Below, one piece after another: positions 1-13,177 of a stretch of 64,000 nt of DNA (positions are counted from its first letter, which is position 1; each line of letters begins with the position of its first letter). The stretch comes from Haematobia irritans (lineage: Eukaryota; Arthropoda; Insecta; Diptera; Muscidae). Below the pieces are notes generated by a model, which was given only the letters and a program-made list of their open reading frames with translations, was not told the origin of the DNA and did not search any database. The DNA lies in assembly GCF_050003625.1 (NCBI RefSeq), contig NC_134398.1, positions 23,288,622 through 23,352,621 of the forward strand. The letters are read 5' to 3'. The translations under genes and the position numbers were made by a program.

Positions 1-872
1 GTTTTATTAAAAATAAATTAGTAATTTACGTATCTAAAATTAAAAATGCATTATTTATTTTATGTCACCCTGTGAAATTGAATAATAATGACGTTTAATT
101 GATTTTCATCAAAATTTGCCGTCTCATTCTATTTTTACAACAAAGCCAATTCTAACAAATAATTATTGTCTTTAATAATCTTCTTATATAAATAAATGAA
201 TATGAAATGATGCTACCAGTTTCAAAAAAAAAAAAAAAAATGTGATGGTGCGCATGTGCGACTACGCCTATGTAAATGCCAAAAATTTCTTTTATAAATG
301 GTTGTTATTAACTTTTGCCTTTATGCTGCTTGTTCGCAATAATTTTATGATCGTATGATCACAACAAATGCGTGGTGGTTAGGTCCAGAGAGAGCGAGAG
401 GTAGAGTGTCTGAAGTTGTTTGTGCACATTCATGAAAAATAAATTGTTCAAGTTATTTTGTTGAAGTATTTTTCTTTTGTTTTACAAAAAATGCTTTCAA
501 TTTGAATGGTTGGTGGTTGGTTGGTTGGACATGGCGTGATTTTAAGAATAGACAATAAATGAAAGTACCACAGAGAGTATCGTACCAAACAAAATGCTTT
601 CTTTGACTTTCAAGGTAATTAGGTCTACCAATATATTGTGATTGTTACTGATAAATAAAAGAAATAAAAAATAAAACGTAAAATAACAGGTAATAAATGC
701 AATTTTATATATTTAAACTAAAAAGAAATGTGAGTGCATCGAATGACTTAGGCCAGTTTAGAGATTTTTTTTTGATATTGATTGAGTTGGTATTGATGGA
801 ATAAAAATATACTTATAGTTTTAAATCTTAAGGTATTTAAATTATATTATATTGAATAATATTATATTGAAA
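1..872. other. AT-rich stretch without recognisable gene
   Basis: I see no convincing reading frame or known repeat here. There is an A-run near 226-240 and a short GGTTGGTTGG tract near 505-530. Base composition becomes steadily more AT-rich toward the pentanucleotide array that follows. Confidence 0.5.
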
Positions 873-1275
873 CTAAATTAAATTAAGTTAAATTAAATTA
901 AATTAAATTAAATTAAATTAAATTAAATTAAATTAAATTAAATTAAATTAAATTAAATTAAATTAAATTAAATTAAATTAAATTAAATTAAATTAAATTA
1001 AATTAAATTAAATTAAATTAAATTAAATTAAATTAAATTAAATTAAATTAAATTAAATTAAATTAAATTAAATTAAATTAAATTAAATTAAATTAAATTA
1101 AATTAAATTAAATTAAATTAAATTAAATTAAATTAAATTAAATTAAATTAAATTAAATTAAATTAAATTAAATTAAATTTAATTAAACTAAATTAAATTA
1201 AATTAAATTAAATTAAATTAAATTAAATTAAATTAAATTAAATTAAATTAAATTTAATTTAACTAAATTAAATTA
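873..1275. repeat. (AAATT)n pentanucleotide microsatellite
   Basis: About 75-80 head-to-tail copies of AAATT occupy this stretch, very uniform from about 885 to 1180 and interrupted near 1180 and 1255 by single-base variants such as AATTT and AACTA. The flanks decay gradually into related AT-rich sequence, as expected for a slippage-expanded simple repeat. Confidence 0.97.
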
Positions 1276-2199
1276 AGCAATATAAAATAGACATTAGTTT
1301 TAATTAATTAATTTTAATTATTATTAAATTAATTATTTGTATATATTTCATTATAAATCCCGCGTAATTTAATTGACATTCTTATTGTAGCCACATTCTA
1401 ATTATATGATGAGGATTATATCATTAATGGACTGAGATAAATCATTTGTCTTCACATCTTAGTGCAACCAATTTAATAATAAACCATATGATTTACAGTC
1501 ACCTATTATTCGAACAATAGGCCATTGACATTTCATAAAAATATGACTTACATTTTCTTCGAAACTATTAAAAGCGACAAAATTGTTTTTGTTTTTTGGT
1601 ATTTTTATTTTACCTTCATATTTTTAACGGAAATATGCGCCATTAATGACGTTGACAATATTTTGTCCCCATTCTAAAACAAATAAAAAATAATAATAAT
1701 AATAAAATGACACCTAAAAAATATTGTTGTTCAGCGAAATATATATATATGCACAGCGAAAAATAGAACATCAACAATTTCTTGAAAACTCTTAAAGTAC
1801 ATATACAAAACTATACTTTAGGCTATAGATATAAATATTAAAAAACAAATCGCATATGTGTTCAAAGTCCGAACGTTGAGAGGCATATTTACTGCTAATC
1901 TGAATTTTTTTAGATATGCTCACGCCCAAAAATATGTTCCCGCTTTTGGGATTTCTTGAAAACAATATTGTAAATAGATGTGAAATCATCAAAAACCCAT
2001 ATCATGGAAAAATTATTACAGCCGTTATACTCGTACATATATATTTGCAAAAAAATTTTTAAATATATTTTTATATGTACAAAATTAAAAATGAATAAAT
2101 CAACATTTTTATTTTGCTGTTTATTTTGTCAGATGTATAGACAAGCAAAAAATTTAAAAAAGGGATATTGTATATTTTTGTAACATATATAATTTTCTT
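1276..2199. other. AT-rich stretch without recognisable gene
   Basis: Only short AT-rich frames are present and none resembles a known protein. A small (TAA)n run lies near 1690-1705 and a short TA run near 1741-1750. Confidence 0.45.
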
Positions 2200-2328
2200 G
2201 TTAAAAAAAATAGTGAAAATGTTCTTTCTGGATCCGGAAGTGGTGCAAAATTGGCGAAGAAACGATGAATTTAACATGGGCTTGTCATAGGACGGATGTC
2301 CACCATTTCAATTTGCATCACTTCTTAA
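2200..2328 (+). mobile_element. Fragment of CCCAGC-terminated MITE
   Basis: The stretch from ATGTTCTTTCTGGATCCGG to the CATCACTTCTTA end matches the interior of elements at 21708-22269 (opposite strand) and 59885-60249 (same strand). The terminal CCCAGC is not intact here. The right side stops exactly where the SINE head begins at 2329, so the SINE or a rearrangement interrupted the MITE. Confidence 0.75.
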
Positions 2329-2428
2329 GGGAGCCACCGTGGTGCAATGGTTAGTATGCCCGCCTTGCATACACAAGGTTGTGGGTTCGATTCCTGCTTC
2401 AAACGAACACCAAAAAGTTTTTCAGCGG
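2329..2428 (+). mobile_element. tRNA-derived SINE, 5' head fragment
   Basis: This matches the first roughly 100 bases of the full SINE at 16242-16594, including the A-box-like TGGTGCAATGGTTAG and the B box GGGTTCGATTCC. After TTTTCAGCGG the sequence switches abruptly to H1 153-bp units at about 2429, so the SINE body is missing. The clean switch suggests a template jump or later recombination. Confidence 0.85.
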
Positions 2429-3404
2429 CCATATACTAGCACAATGTACCAAATTTCAACTGACTCGGATGAAATTTGCTCATCCAAGAGGTTCCAAAAC
2501 CCAATCTCGGGATCGGTTTATATGGGGGCTATATATGATTATGGACTGATATGGACCACTTTTGGCATGGTTGTTAAATATCATATAGTAAAACCGCGTA
2601 CCAAATTTCAATCAGATCGGATGAATTTTGCTTCTCCAAAAGGCACCGGAGGTCAAATCTGGGGATCGGTGTATATGGGGGCTATATATAATTATGGACC
2701 AATTTTTGCAGGGTTGTTAAAGACCATATACTTACATTATGTACCAAATTTCAACCGGATCGGATGAAATTTTCTTCTCTTAGAGGCTCCGCAAGCCAAA
2801 CCTGGGGATCGGTTTATATGGGGGCTATATATAATTATGGACCGATGTGGACAAATTTTTGCATGGTTGTTAAAGACCATATACTAACACAATGTACCAA
2901 ATTTCAGCCGGATCGGATGAAATTTGCTTCTCTTAGAGGCTCCGAAAGCCAAATCGGGGGATCGGTTTATATGGGGGCTATATATAATTATGCACCGATG
3001 TGGACCAATTTTTGCATGGTTGTTAGAGACCATATACTAACACCATGTACCAAATTTCAGCTGGATCGGATGAAATTTGCTTCTCTTAGAGGGTCTGCAA
3101 GCCAAATTTGGGGGTCCGTTTATATGGGGGCTACACGTAAAAGTGGACCGATATGGCCCATTTGCAATACCATCCGACCTACATCAATAACAAGTACTTG
3201 TGCCAAGTTTCAAGTCGATAGCTTGTTTCGTTCGGAAGTTAGCGTGATTTCAACAGACGGACGGACATGCTCAGATCGACTCAGAATTTCACCACGACCC
3301 AGAATATATATACTTTATGGGGCCTTAGAGCAATATTTCGATGTGTTACAAACGGAATGACAAAGTTAATATACCCCCCATCCTATGGTGGAGGGTATAA
3401 AAAT
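2429..3404 (-). mobile_element. DINE-1-like element, family H1, truncated
   Basis: The element contains five phased units; the motif GATCGGTTTATATGGGGG recurs at 2511, 2664, 2807, 2960 and about 3113, so spacing is 153 bp except for one 143-bp unit that lost ten bases. The H1 terminal segment follows, with the GACGGACGG tract and a TATACCC end near 3370-3404. The GC-hairpin end is absent because the element is fused to a SINE head on the left. The long open frames here reflect 153 = 51 codons and are not evidence for a protein. Confidence 0.88.
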
Positions 3405-3735
3405 GAATATCGGTAACTAAATTTTCTTATAGGAATTATAATTTTATTAGGATTTTTATCTAGCGTGGTTGTAAAATTGTTCTTTGATCATATTTTCTCT
3501 TATAAACCTGTTTTCTTATATGAATCCTTTTTCATACAAAAACGACATGTTATATAATGTTTTTATAAAAATTTCTGATATGCGTTTTTTTATGTACTTA
3601 TATCCGTTACCTACTGTATACTCCCATGATCATGCTATGGTGGTGTGTATAAGAATAAGTTAATTAAAAAGTGGCTCAATATAGTAAAAAGATCGTACAA
3701 CAAAATGTAAAATCATGACATTTAACTGCCCAACT
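3405..3735. other. Interspersed AT-rich DNA with a decayed DINE-1-like end
   Basis: Most of the stretch is unrecognised. Around 3606-3655 a diverged version of the TATAC...CTATGGTGGTG...GTATAA hairpin end of family H4 can be read, compared with the better copy at 28736-28770. Confidence 0.4.
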
Positions 3736-4830
3736 AACAAGTGAGTAAAGTAGAAAGTCGGACGGGGCCGACTATACAATACACTAAACCACTCCTACTG
3801 AATTAGCAAACATAAGCATTTGTGGGGTATTATTGACATAGGTTTGGGAGATAAACCGCATATCTATATTTAAGAACATTAAGGGGAATATGTTTATGGG
3901 AGTTTTATCACAATCTGAACAGAAATGTCTGATATTGCGAGCTATAGTTGATTTTGCACCTACAGAATTAATAGGTCACTAATATTGTAACATTGGTTAA
4001 TACATAAGAGTATTATGGTAATTTTTTGAAAAACAGGCGATATATATATATATAGGAGCTATATCTAAATCTGAACCGATTTGGATTATATTTCGCAGGT
4101 TTGGTTGATATTACAGGAGATTACCTTCTGCTGAATTTGAGTAAGATCGGTTAGTAAATGAGGCCACTACGGTCAGAAATAAGGTTATAAGGGGCACATT
4201 TTTGAAAATCGGACGCTGCGTATATATGGTAGCTATATCTAAATCTGAACCGATTTGGATGATATTTTGCACATATAATCAGTACCATAGAAGATTAGAG
4301 TAAGTCAAATTTGAGTAAGATCGATTGATAACTAAGTTTTTACGGTTTTATGGCCAAATTTGTGAAAATCGGATCGTACATATATATGGGAGCTATAGCT
4401 AAATCTGAACCGATTTCGATGAGTTTTTGCAAATATAGTAAGTACTATAGAAAATAGGATTTGCCCAAATTTGAGTAAGATCGGTTGATAAATAAGGGAC
4501 TTATGGCCTAATTTGGGAAAATCGGGCGATACATATATATGGGAGCTATATCTAAATCTGAACCGATTTCGATGAAAATTGGCACACTTAAAATGTGGTC
4601 AATTAGATTACTTTGTGGCAAATTTGACGCCGATAGGTTAGTAAATGAACGCCCCCTCTGAACCTATTTAAATGGGAGCTATATCTAAATTTGATCCGAT
4701 TTCAATAGCGTTCGTCCGTGAACCAAAAAAAGCTCTAAAAAGGTCTAAAATCAATATTTCTAGTAGGCACATTTTTTGGCATATCAAAGTTATTATGCCC
4801 TGACCACTATGTGGTTTAGGGTATAAAAAT
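3736..4830 (-). mobile_element. DINE-1-like element, family H3
   Basis: It opens AACAAGTGAGTAAAG, followed by a hairpin in which AGTCGG pairs with CCGACT (3760-3775), and closes with a CCCTGACCACTATGTGG/TTTAGGGTATA hairpin at about 4797-4825. The body repeats the motif AGCTATATCTAAATCTGAAC at 4057, 4231, 4391, 4544 and 4677, giving irregular units of 174, 160, 153 and 133 bp. Ends and internal unit resemble H2 but have diverged well beyond the H2 copies seen here. Confidence 0.8.
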
Positions 4831-5589
4831 GTCACAAAAGGGCTTGAAAAAATAGTGGCACAATACATAAGCAACATTTTTTGAAATCTTGCCAAGTGAT
4901 AACAACCTTATTTTTGGACCATAGATGGCGTACTTCATAAAAAATCGACCCAACGCAAATGTCACCATTACAAACATTTCATAATATTTTTTTATGATTT
5001 CACAAGTTAATAATTTAATTTAATATAACATACTTAATATATATTTGATGTTCGTACTATTCTAAGACTATCAATGAAAACAACATGTAATTTAATAAAA
5101 AAAAATATTTCCTTCTTTGTAGCAGTTACCATTGATTTAAATTCACATAAAACACACGTATTTTTCTACTTCCTTATAATCACTACGAAAAAACAAAATC
5201 ACAGTCTAAGTTTTTTATATTCACAGTTCATTATGGTATTTGTAAATATCGCTTTAATAACACGGCAGATAACAATTATTTTATTTTTTAAATATTCTAT
5301 TGACACTTAACCTCTATTTTAAAGCACATTTTTCTTTCGAATTTATTTCACTTCATGGATTTCTCAACACAAGCCGATATTTTTTTTTTTTAATTTTAGT
5401 CAGTTTAAATGCTGCAAATGCAAGTGATAATAAAAGCTTTTGGGATTTATGTTCAGGCGTTATTTTTTGTTTTTTAAATCATTTACTTTCATTGGTACAT
5501 GACATTTGGTCTTTGAAAAAAAAACAAACACACAATTAAAAGAAAGTTGCTTTTACCATTCACTCATGTCCTTTCAATTTTCCCAATCA
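4831..5589. other. AT-rich stretch without recognisable gene
   Basis: Short frames of up to about 80 codons occur on the + strand but are low-complexity and AT-rich, with no motif I recognise. On the minus strand it could be transcribed sequence downstream of the candidate promoter at about 5884, but nothing in it proves that. Confidence 0.35.
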
Positions 5590-6060
5590 CCATTTTAAGT
5601 GTTATGGTCTTGTGTTCATTTTAAATTTAATTTCGAGTTTTTTGAATTTTCTTTACCTTCTCCAAAAAAACAACACTTTCTCTGTTCTATTTCTCTTAAA
5701 GCTTAAAGAACGGTTCTTTAGATTTTGTTTTTCACCACACCGGTATTCCTTTTTTGCTTTTGTAACGAATATCTTCTTTAGTACGCTACGCGTTACCACT
5801 CACTCGTTTTTATTACACTCTACTATACTAGCAACTACCACGATCGGCATACGATCAACACGTCTCAGAGCCAACGAAAAGACTGATACTTCAAACTGGT
5901 TAGCGGTTGAACAAAAGTATTGCTGCTGCTCTGCTGTTGGTGGCTGCGCTTGTTTTGTATGTCCGCCTGCTTGACTATCCAACCACCCTAACGATTGTTC
6001 TCTTGACGCAACAACCACCGAGGATCTCACATTAAACAAATGTGTGGTGTCGTAGCAATG
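5590..6060 (-). other. GC-richer island, possible host promoter/5' UTR
   Basis: This block has clearly higher GC and complexity than its surroundings and does not match any repeat elsewhere in the window. Read on the minus strand, CAG/CAA-rich sequence gives way to an initiator-like motif and then to A-rich sequence typical of a fly 5' leader. A minus-strand frame of 79 codons crosses 5800-6039, but I do not recognise the product and do not claim it is translated. Confidence 0.35.
5852..5886 (-). promoter_or_regulatory. Candidate Inr/DPE core promoter
   Basis: On the minus strand TCAGTC (5886-5881) matches the insect initiator, with the A at 5884 as +1. At +28 to +33 the sequence is TGATCG, five of six positions of the downstream promoter element consensus, and +24 is G, as is common in DPE promoters. 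I see no clear TATA box. Such short motifs occur by chance, so this is a suggestion only. Confidence 0.3.
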
Positions 6061-6556
6061 AAAACAAAAACAAATACATGTGCTTTGTATTTACAGCTAT
6101 AATAGGGTTGCCAGATTAAAGGATAGAGTTATTTTGTGTGATTGCAAATGGAATAGGAAAACAAAAGTCGAATATGAACTTTTCGATTATTTTTGACAAA
6201 AAAAAAGGTGGAGAAAAGGAAAATACAGTGGGTAATGGATATTATAAAGTCCCGCATTTTTTTGTTATATGCGTTTTTTTCTATAGACAATTATTGCATA
6301 AAAGAAAAAAGTTTCTTACAAAAATATATATTTATATAAGAAATTTATTTCTTATAGGAATACTAGAGTAACCCGGCCCGCTTCGCTGCGCCTTCCGAAG
6401 CGTATTTTTAGGAACATTTTGCGTTAACTTAGTCAACCATATCCTTCGTGCTGAAAACAAATTCGAAAAATTTGAATTTTTTCAAACAAATCCGTCAAAT
6501 TGCTTTTTCGTTTATAGATAACAAATGTCGAGGAGAGAGTGTTCTCCTTGCACCTA
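6061..6556. other. Unassigned DNA with a short GC-rich motif
   Basis: No gene is visible. The segment from about 6371 begins with CCCGGCCCGCTTCGCTGCGC, far more GC-rich than its neighbours, and may be the end of an unrecognised repeat, but there is no second copy in the window to compare. The H1 element begins at 6557. Confidence 0.3.
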
Positions 6557-7730
<1,174 letters not shown>

Positions 7731-7999
7731 ATTCCCAAGGAAGGTGAGGGGTGATGTCTAGACAAAAATCCGATACTTTATTTTTCGATATTTGGTCGCG
7801 TAGGTGGTCCTCCCCCTTATTATGATTTGTGTTAAAAGTACAGTAAAAAAAAAAACAAAAATTCTCTCATTTACAGAGAACACGCCGTGAGGTTATGAAT
7901 TGATTTTTTAATATTTGGACGTGAAGGGAGACCTCCAGACTTTTTGAAAATTGGAATAAAATTATCCGATTTGCTTGAAATTTTCAGGGTAGGTTGAAG
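7731..7999. other. Unassigned intergenic DNA
   Basis: I see no gene and no clear repeat. Phrases such as AATCCGATACTTTATTTT and TTATCCGATTTGCTTG suggest decayed transposon-like sequence but are too short to place. Confidence 0.3.
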
Positions 8000-8620
8000 G
8001 GAGCGTCTAGTGCAATGGTCTCACCAGGCACATGCTCCATTCTCTGCTGCACCAATTCGGCGTAGATGTGCTCTCAATTCTAAATGCCCTGCCATTGTTC
8101 CCGTAATCCTTCTAACTGTCGCCCTACTCTCCTTGGGTAGTTTTACAGACTTTTTCTTGTCTTCTTACTCCATAGCTATTTCGTTGCCTTCCCGACCGTT
8201 TCATTGGTCTACATCGCTTCCCTATGTGTTCTAGTTCTTATCGCTAGTTCATTTGCCCTTACGTTTCCTTATTTCGGCAGCCATATGATACAAATCCTGC
8301 CGTATTCTGAGTATTCGTTGATCATTTTTTTGCATTCAAATACAGTTCGCTATCGAACCATAAAGTCTGCTATTCATTGCCATCGGGTAATATGTGAAAA
8401 TGTTCATGTTTTGTCGCCTCGTATTATATCCGATCCGGTAATCGGAATAGGTTCTCGATGTTTGTGTGCTCCATATCTATCCATCGGTGTGGCAGTTATC
8501 TGTTATCTTTTCTGGTGTCCCATTCTCCCAGGACCATCCTACTGCTGTCTGAATGTCACAATCCGCAGCTATGGTCACCTCCAGTATACGATCTTGGATG
8601 ATTGCGGCATCCGCTAACCC
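8000..8620 (-). pseudogene. Decayed non-LTR retrotransposon ORF2 C-terminus (RNase H and tail)
   Basis: On the minus strand three islands look like the end of a Jockey/R1/I-type ORF2. At 8481-8498 the residues NCHTDG recall the first catalytic Asp of the RNase H domain. Around 8240-8290 WLPK, a stop, then GNVRANELA recalls the WxPGHxGxxGNExADxLA motif. At 8024-8120 about 31 codons are open, including TGTMAGHLELRAHLRRIG and ending GACAW before a TGA where a Cys is expected, like the conserved C-terminal segment of these elements. Multiple stops and frameshifts separate the islands. No poly(A) or target duplication is seen. The clade assignment is tentative because the reverse transcriptase is not present. 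Confidence 0.6.
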
Positions 8621-8867
8621 ACCATCTCCTCTATTATTCTAAGATGGTTCGTAGTCTTTCCGTCCGTACTCCCAACATGTTTAATGTGGCGTAGCCGCCA
8701 CGCTTATGATCTGAAGCTCTATAAAACACTGCTTTTTCCTTCCAATTTTCAAAAACACTGGTTTTTCCTTCCAATTTTCTTGTATTCTGATATAATTTCT
8801 GCATAATGAAGTAATTTTCTGGTTCAGTCAAGATTCATTATAGGGAAGTTCGACAGTATACAGCCCC
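8621..8867. other. Unassigned intergenic DNA
   Basis: A short direct duplication (CTTTTTCCTTCCAATTTTC near 8730 and CCTTCCAATTTTC near 8768) is the only structure seen. It may be the degraded upstream continuation of the LINE remnant, but I cannot identify residues there. Confidence 0.3.
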
Positions 8868-9055
8868 ATTATAAACCGTAACCCGTTAAAAATTTATTGA
8901 TCAAATTAAATAAATAAATGATACAACTAATTTTTGTGATTGAGTTTAGGTCCAATTAAAAAAATTATTCAATCAATTATTTTTTTTATTCAATATCTTT
9001 TAAGACTCAATTACAATTTTAATTGGAAAAATTTTATTGAATTTTTTTCTGTGTA
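8868..9055 (+). mobile_element. Fragment of CACAGAAAAA-terminated MITE
   Basis: The stretch is rich in TTTTAATTG/CAATTAAAA motifs and ends TTTTTTTCTGTGTAG, the terminus of the more complete element at 50711-51000. The left terminus is not recognisable. Confidence 0.6.
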
Positions 9056-10073
9056 GATTTCGATTTCGCCAATTGGAGGGAAAATCCCCAATACTGGCAA
9101 CACTGTTTCGTAAGGTAAAACCGGCGAAAATAGAGAACTGAGCATGAAACCAAAGGAAATTATCACGCGATAGATTACCAACTGCAATAGTATCGGAGAA
9201 AATCAATATATAGAAAGGCAACAAACATAGCAAACAGTGGTACACTCTGCACCATATTCGTTATTATTTAAACTTTGTTCCCAATGCAACAACTTCTTTG
9301 CTTAACAAACACAATTCTTATTATCTACTATCTTATCAAATAACTTTGAAAGGCTACACACACACACATACACCCACCCAAACAAGTGTTGCGACGATTT
9401 GATGGTTCGACATAGAAATTACAGCTGATAAGTATAGATACTCCACAAACACATTGTGTTGATATGATCTTCCAATCTCCATGTTTGAAAAAAAAGAAAT
9501 AGAGGAAAATGCATCGTCAACAACAACAACAACATATCAAATAGTTGTTATCTGGTATTAGTAGAACTATTGAGAGTAAAGTGCAGCGAATAGAATGCCG
9601 CATAATAAAACATATGTGTAATAAAGATCAATCTTTATTATCTCTCAATTTTGAAATAAGAACGTCAGTTTTTTTTGTGTTTTCTTAAATTACCGTCACT
9701 ATCAGTTTGGCCATTGCTGATAATAAAAATTTGATATTTTGTCAGTATATATGTACTAGGAGAGACTTTTTAAATAATAGCCATTTGGATGTACTCATAA
9801 CTTGTTGTCAATTCGCATGGATGCGTGTTTTCAATCGCAATAGAAAAGTGTGCACTCTCACTGCCATCGCTCTTTCACTCTCCCTTTTGTTTGACGCAAC
9901 ACTCAACGTGACCAGTGATTTTTTTTTGCAATGATCTTGAAAATATGTACACTTAAATCACCTCATCTGAGTTTCTTCATGGTATTGAACATTGTAAAAA
10001 TAAAACTGCTATAACAGAAGAAAACATTTCTAATGGTCAGCACAAAAAAAGTGATATTAGGGGGGCTACTATA
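9056..10073. other. Apparently single-copy DNA without recognisable gene
   Basis: This block is not matched elsewhere in the window. It contains an (AC)n-like run near 9355-9380 and (CAA)n near 9520-9535. Short frames exist but show no motif. It could hold regulatory sequence of an unseen gene. Confidence 0.35.
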
Positions 10074-10204
10074 CACGGTTGCCACAGTTTGTAGAATTCT
10101 ACTAAAAATGGTAGATTTTTTACTGTTTGGTAGATTGGTAGAATTGTCAATGTTTTGGTAGATTTTGCACTATATTTTTTACAACCTAAGTGTACTTCAG
10201 GAAT

Positions 10205-13176
10205 AACATTTCGGCAAAATTTTCTATAGAAATAAAATTTTGACAACATTTTCTATAAATTTTTTTTTGACAAAATTTTCTATAGAAATAAAATGTTGAC
10301 AAAATTTTCTATAGAAATAAAATTTTAACAAAATTTTCTATAGAAATACAATTTTAACAAAATTTTCTGTAGGAATAAAATCTTGACAAAATTTTCTATA
10401 GAAATTTTGACAAAATTTTCTATAGATATAAAATTTTAACAAAATTTTCTATAGAAATAAAATTTTAACAAAATTTTCTGTAGAAATAAAATCTTGACAA
10501 AATTTTCTATAGCAATAAAATTTTGACAAAATTTTCTATAGGAATAAAAATTTGACAAAGTTTCCTATAGGAAAAACTTTTGACAAAATTTTCTATAGAA
10601 ATAAAATTTTGACAAAATTTTCTATAATAATAAAATTTTAACAAAATTTTCTATAATAATAAAATTTTGACAACATTTTCTCTAGGAATACGATTTTGAC
10701 ACATTTTTTATTGGAATAAACTTTTGACAAAATTTTCTATAGGAATAAAATTTTGAAAAATTTTTCTATTGGAATAAAAATTTGAAAAACTTTTCTTTGT
10801 GAATAAAATTGTGACAACATTTTCTATGGGAATAAAATTTTGACAAAATTTTCTATAGGTATAAAAATTTGTTAAAATTTTTTATAGGAATACAATTTTG
10901 ACAAAATTTTCTATAGGAATAAAATTTTTACAAAATTTTCTTTAAAAATAAAATATTGACAAAATTTTCTATAGAAATAACATTATGACAAAATTTTCTA
11001 TAGAAATAAAATTTTGACAAAAATTTTATTCCTATAGAAAATTTTCTATAGAAATAAAATTTTGACAAAACTTTCCATAGGAATAAAATTTTGACAAAAT
11101 TTTCTATAGGAATAAAATTTTGCAAAATGTTCTATAGGAATAACATTATGACAAAATTTTCTGTAGGAATAAAATTTCAAAAAAAAAAGTTTTGCAAAAT
11201 TTGCTACAGCAATAAAATTTTGACAAATTTTTCCATAGAAATAAAATTTTGAGAAAATTTTCTATGAAATAAACAAAATATTTTATAGGAATAAAATTTT
11301 CGATAGAAATACCATTTTGAGAAAATTTTCTATAGAAATAAACTTTTGACAAAATTTTTCATAGAAATAAAATTTTGAGAAAATTTTCTACAAAAGTAAA
11401 CAAAATTTGTTATAGGAATAAAATTTTGACAAAGTTTTCTATAGAAATAAAATTTTGACAACTTTTTCCATAGAAATAAAATTTTGAGAAAATTTTCTGT
11501 AGGAATAAAATTTTGACAAAATTTTTTATAGGATTAAAATATTGACAAAATTTTCTATAGGAATAAAATTTTTACAAAATATTCTATAAAAATAAAATTT
11601 GACAAATTTATCTATTGGAATAAAAATTTGACAAAATTTTCTTTGTGAATAAAATTGTGACAAAATTTTCTTTGTGAATAAAATTGTGACAAAATTTTCT
11701 ATGGGAATAAAATGTTGACAATATTTTCTATAGGAATAAAATTGTTTCAAATTTTTTATATAGGGATAAAATTTTTACAAAATTTTTTTATGGGATTAAA
11801 ATTTTGACAAAATTTTCTATAGGAATAACATTTTTAAAAAATTTTCTATAAAAATAAAATATTGACAAAATTTTCTATAGAAATAAAATTTTGACAACAT
11901 TTTCTCTAGGAACACGATTTGGACAACATTTTCTCTAGGAATACGATTTTGATAAAAATTTCGATAGCAATAAAATTTTGACAAAAAAATATTGAAAATA
12001 TTGAAAAACAATATTAACTATAGGAATAAAATTTTGACAAAACTTTCTATAGGATTAAAATTTTGGCAAAACTTTCTATAGGATTAAAGTTTTGCAAAGT
12101 TTTCTATAGAAATAAAATTTTAACAAAATTTTCCATAGAAATAAAATTTTGACAAAATTTTCTACAGAAATAAAATTTTGAGAACATTTTCTACAAAAAT
12201 AAACAAAATTTGTTATAGGAATAACGTTTTGCAAAATTGTCTATAGAAATAAAATTTTGACAACATTTTCCATAGAAATAAAATTTTGAGAAAATTTTCT
12301 GTAGGAATAAAATTTTGACAAAATTTTCTATAGAAATAAAATTTTGACAACATTTTCAATAGAAACAAAATTATGACAAAATTTTCTGTAGGAATAAAAT
12401 TTCAAAAACAAAAGTTTTGCAAAATTTGCTACAGCAATAAAATTTTAACAAATTTTTCCATAGAAATAAAATTTTGTGAAAATGTTCTATGAAATAAACA
12501 AAATTTTTTATAGGAATAAAATTTTCGATAGAAATACCATTTTGAGAAAATTTTCTATAGGAATAAACTTTTGACAAAATTTTTCATAGAAATAAAATTT
12601 TGAGAAAATTTTCTACAAAAATAAACAAAATTTGTTATAGGAATAAAGTTGTGCAAAATTTTCTATAGAAATAAAATTTTGACAACATTTTCAATAGAAA
12701 CAAAATTTTCTACAGAAATAAAATTTTGACAAAATTTTCCATAGAAATAAAATGTTGAGAAAATTTTCTGTAGGAATAAAATTTTGACAAAATTTTGTAT
12801 AGAAATAAAATTTTGACAACATTTTCAATAGAAATAACATTTTGACAAAATTTTATATAGAAATAAAATGTTGACAAAATTTTCTACAGAAACAAAATTT
12901 TGACAAAAATTTTTATAGGAATGAAATTTTGACAAAATTTTCTATAGAAATACAATATGACAAAATTTTCTCTAGAAATAAAATTTTGACAACCTTTTTT
13001 ATAGGTATAAAGTTTTGCAAAATTTTCTATAGAAATAAAATTTTGATAAAATTTTCCATAGAAATACAATTTTGAGAAAATTTACTATAGGAATAAAATT
13101 TTGATAAAATTTCCTATAGAAAAGAAAATTCTCTATAGAAATGAAATTTTGAAAAATAAAACTAAAATTTTAAATA
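10205..13176 (+). repeat. 29-bp tandem repeat array
   Basis: About 100 imperfect copies of a 29-bp unit that can be written as AAAATTTTCTATAG followed by AAATAAAATTTTGAC. The unit contains the dyad TTTTCTATAGAAA. Common variants include CTATAG to CTGTAG or CCATAG, GACA to GAGA, and short indels. The frequent frames of 60-75 codons are expected because three units (87 bp) read through in phase; they are not genes. Confidence 0.95.
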
Positions 13177-13177
13177 A

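Noticed and set aside
11146..12577. Frames of 60-85 codons such as [20 protein letters not shown] in the 29-bp arrays
   Set aside because: Three 29-bp units make 87 bp, so frames recur in phase. They are interrupted randomly by unit variants and have no start or promoter context.
10205..13176. CRISPR-like regular repeats
   Set aside because: Units are contiguous without unique spacers, are AT-rich and lie in a fly-type eukaryotic context with no cas genes.
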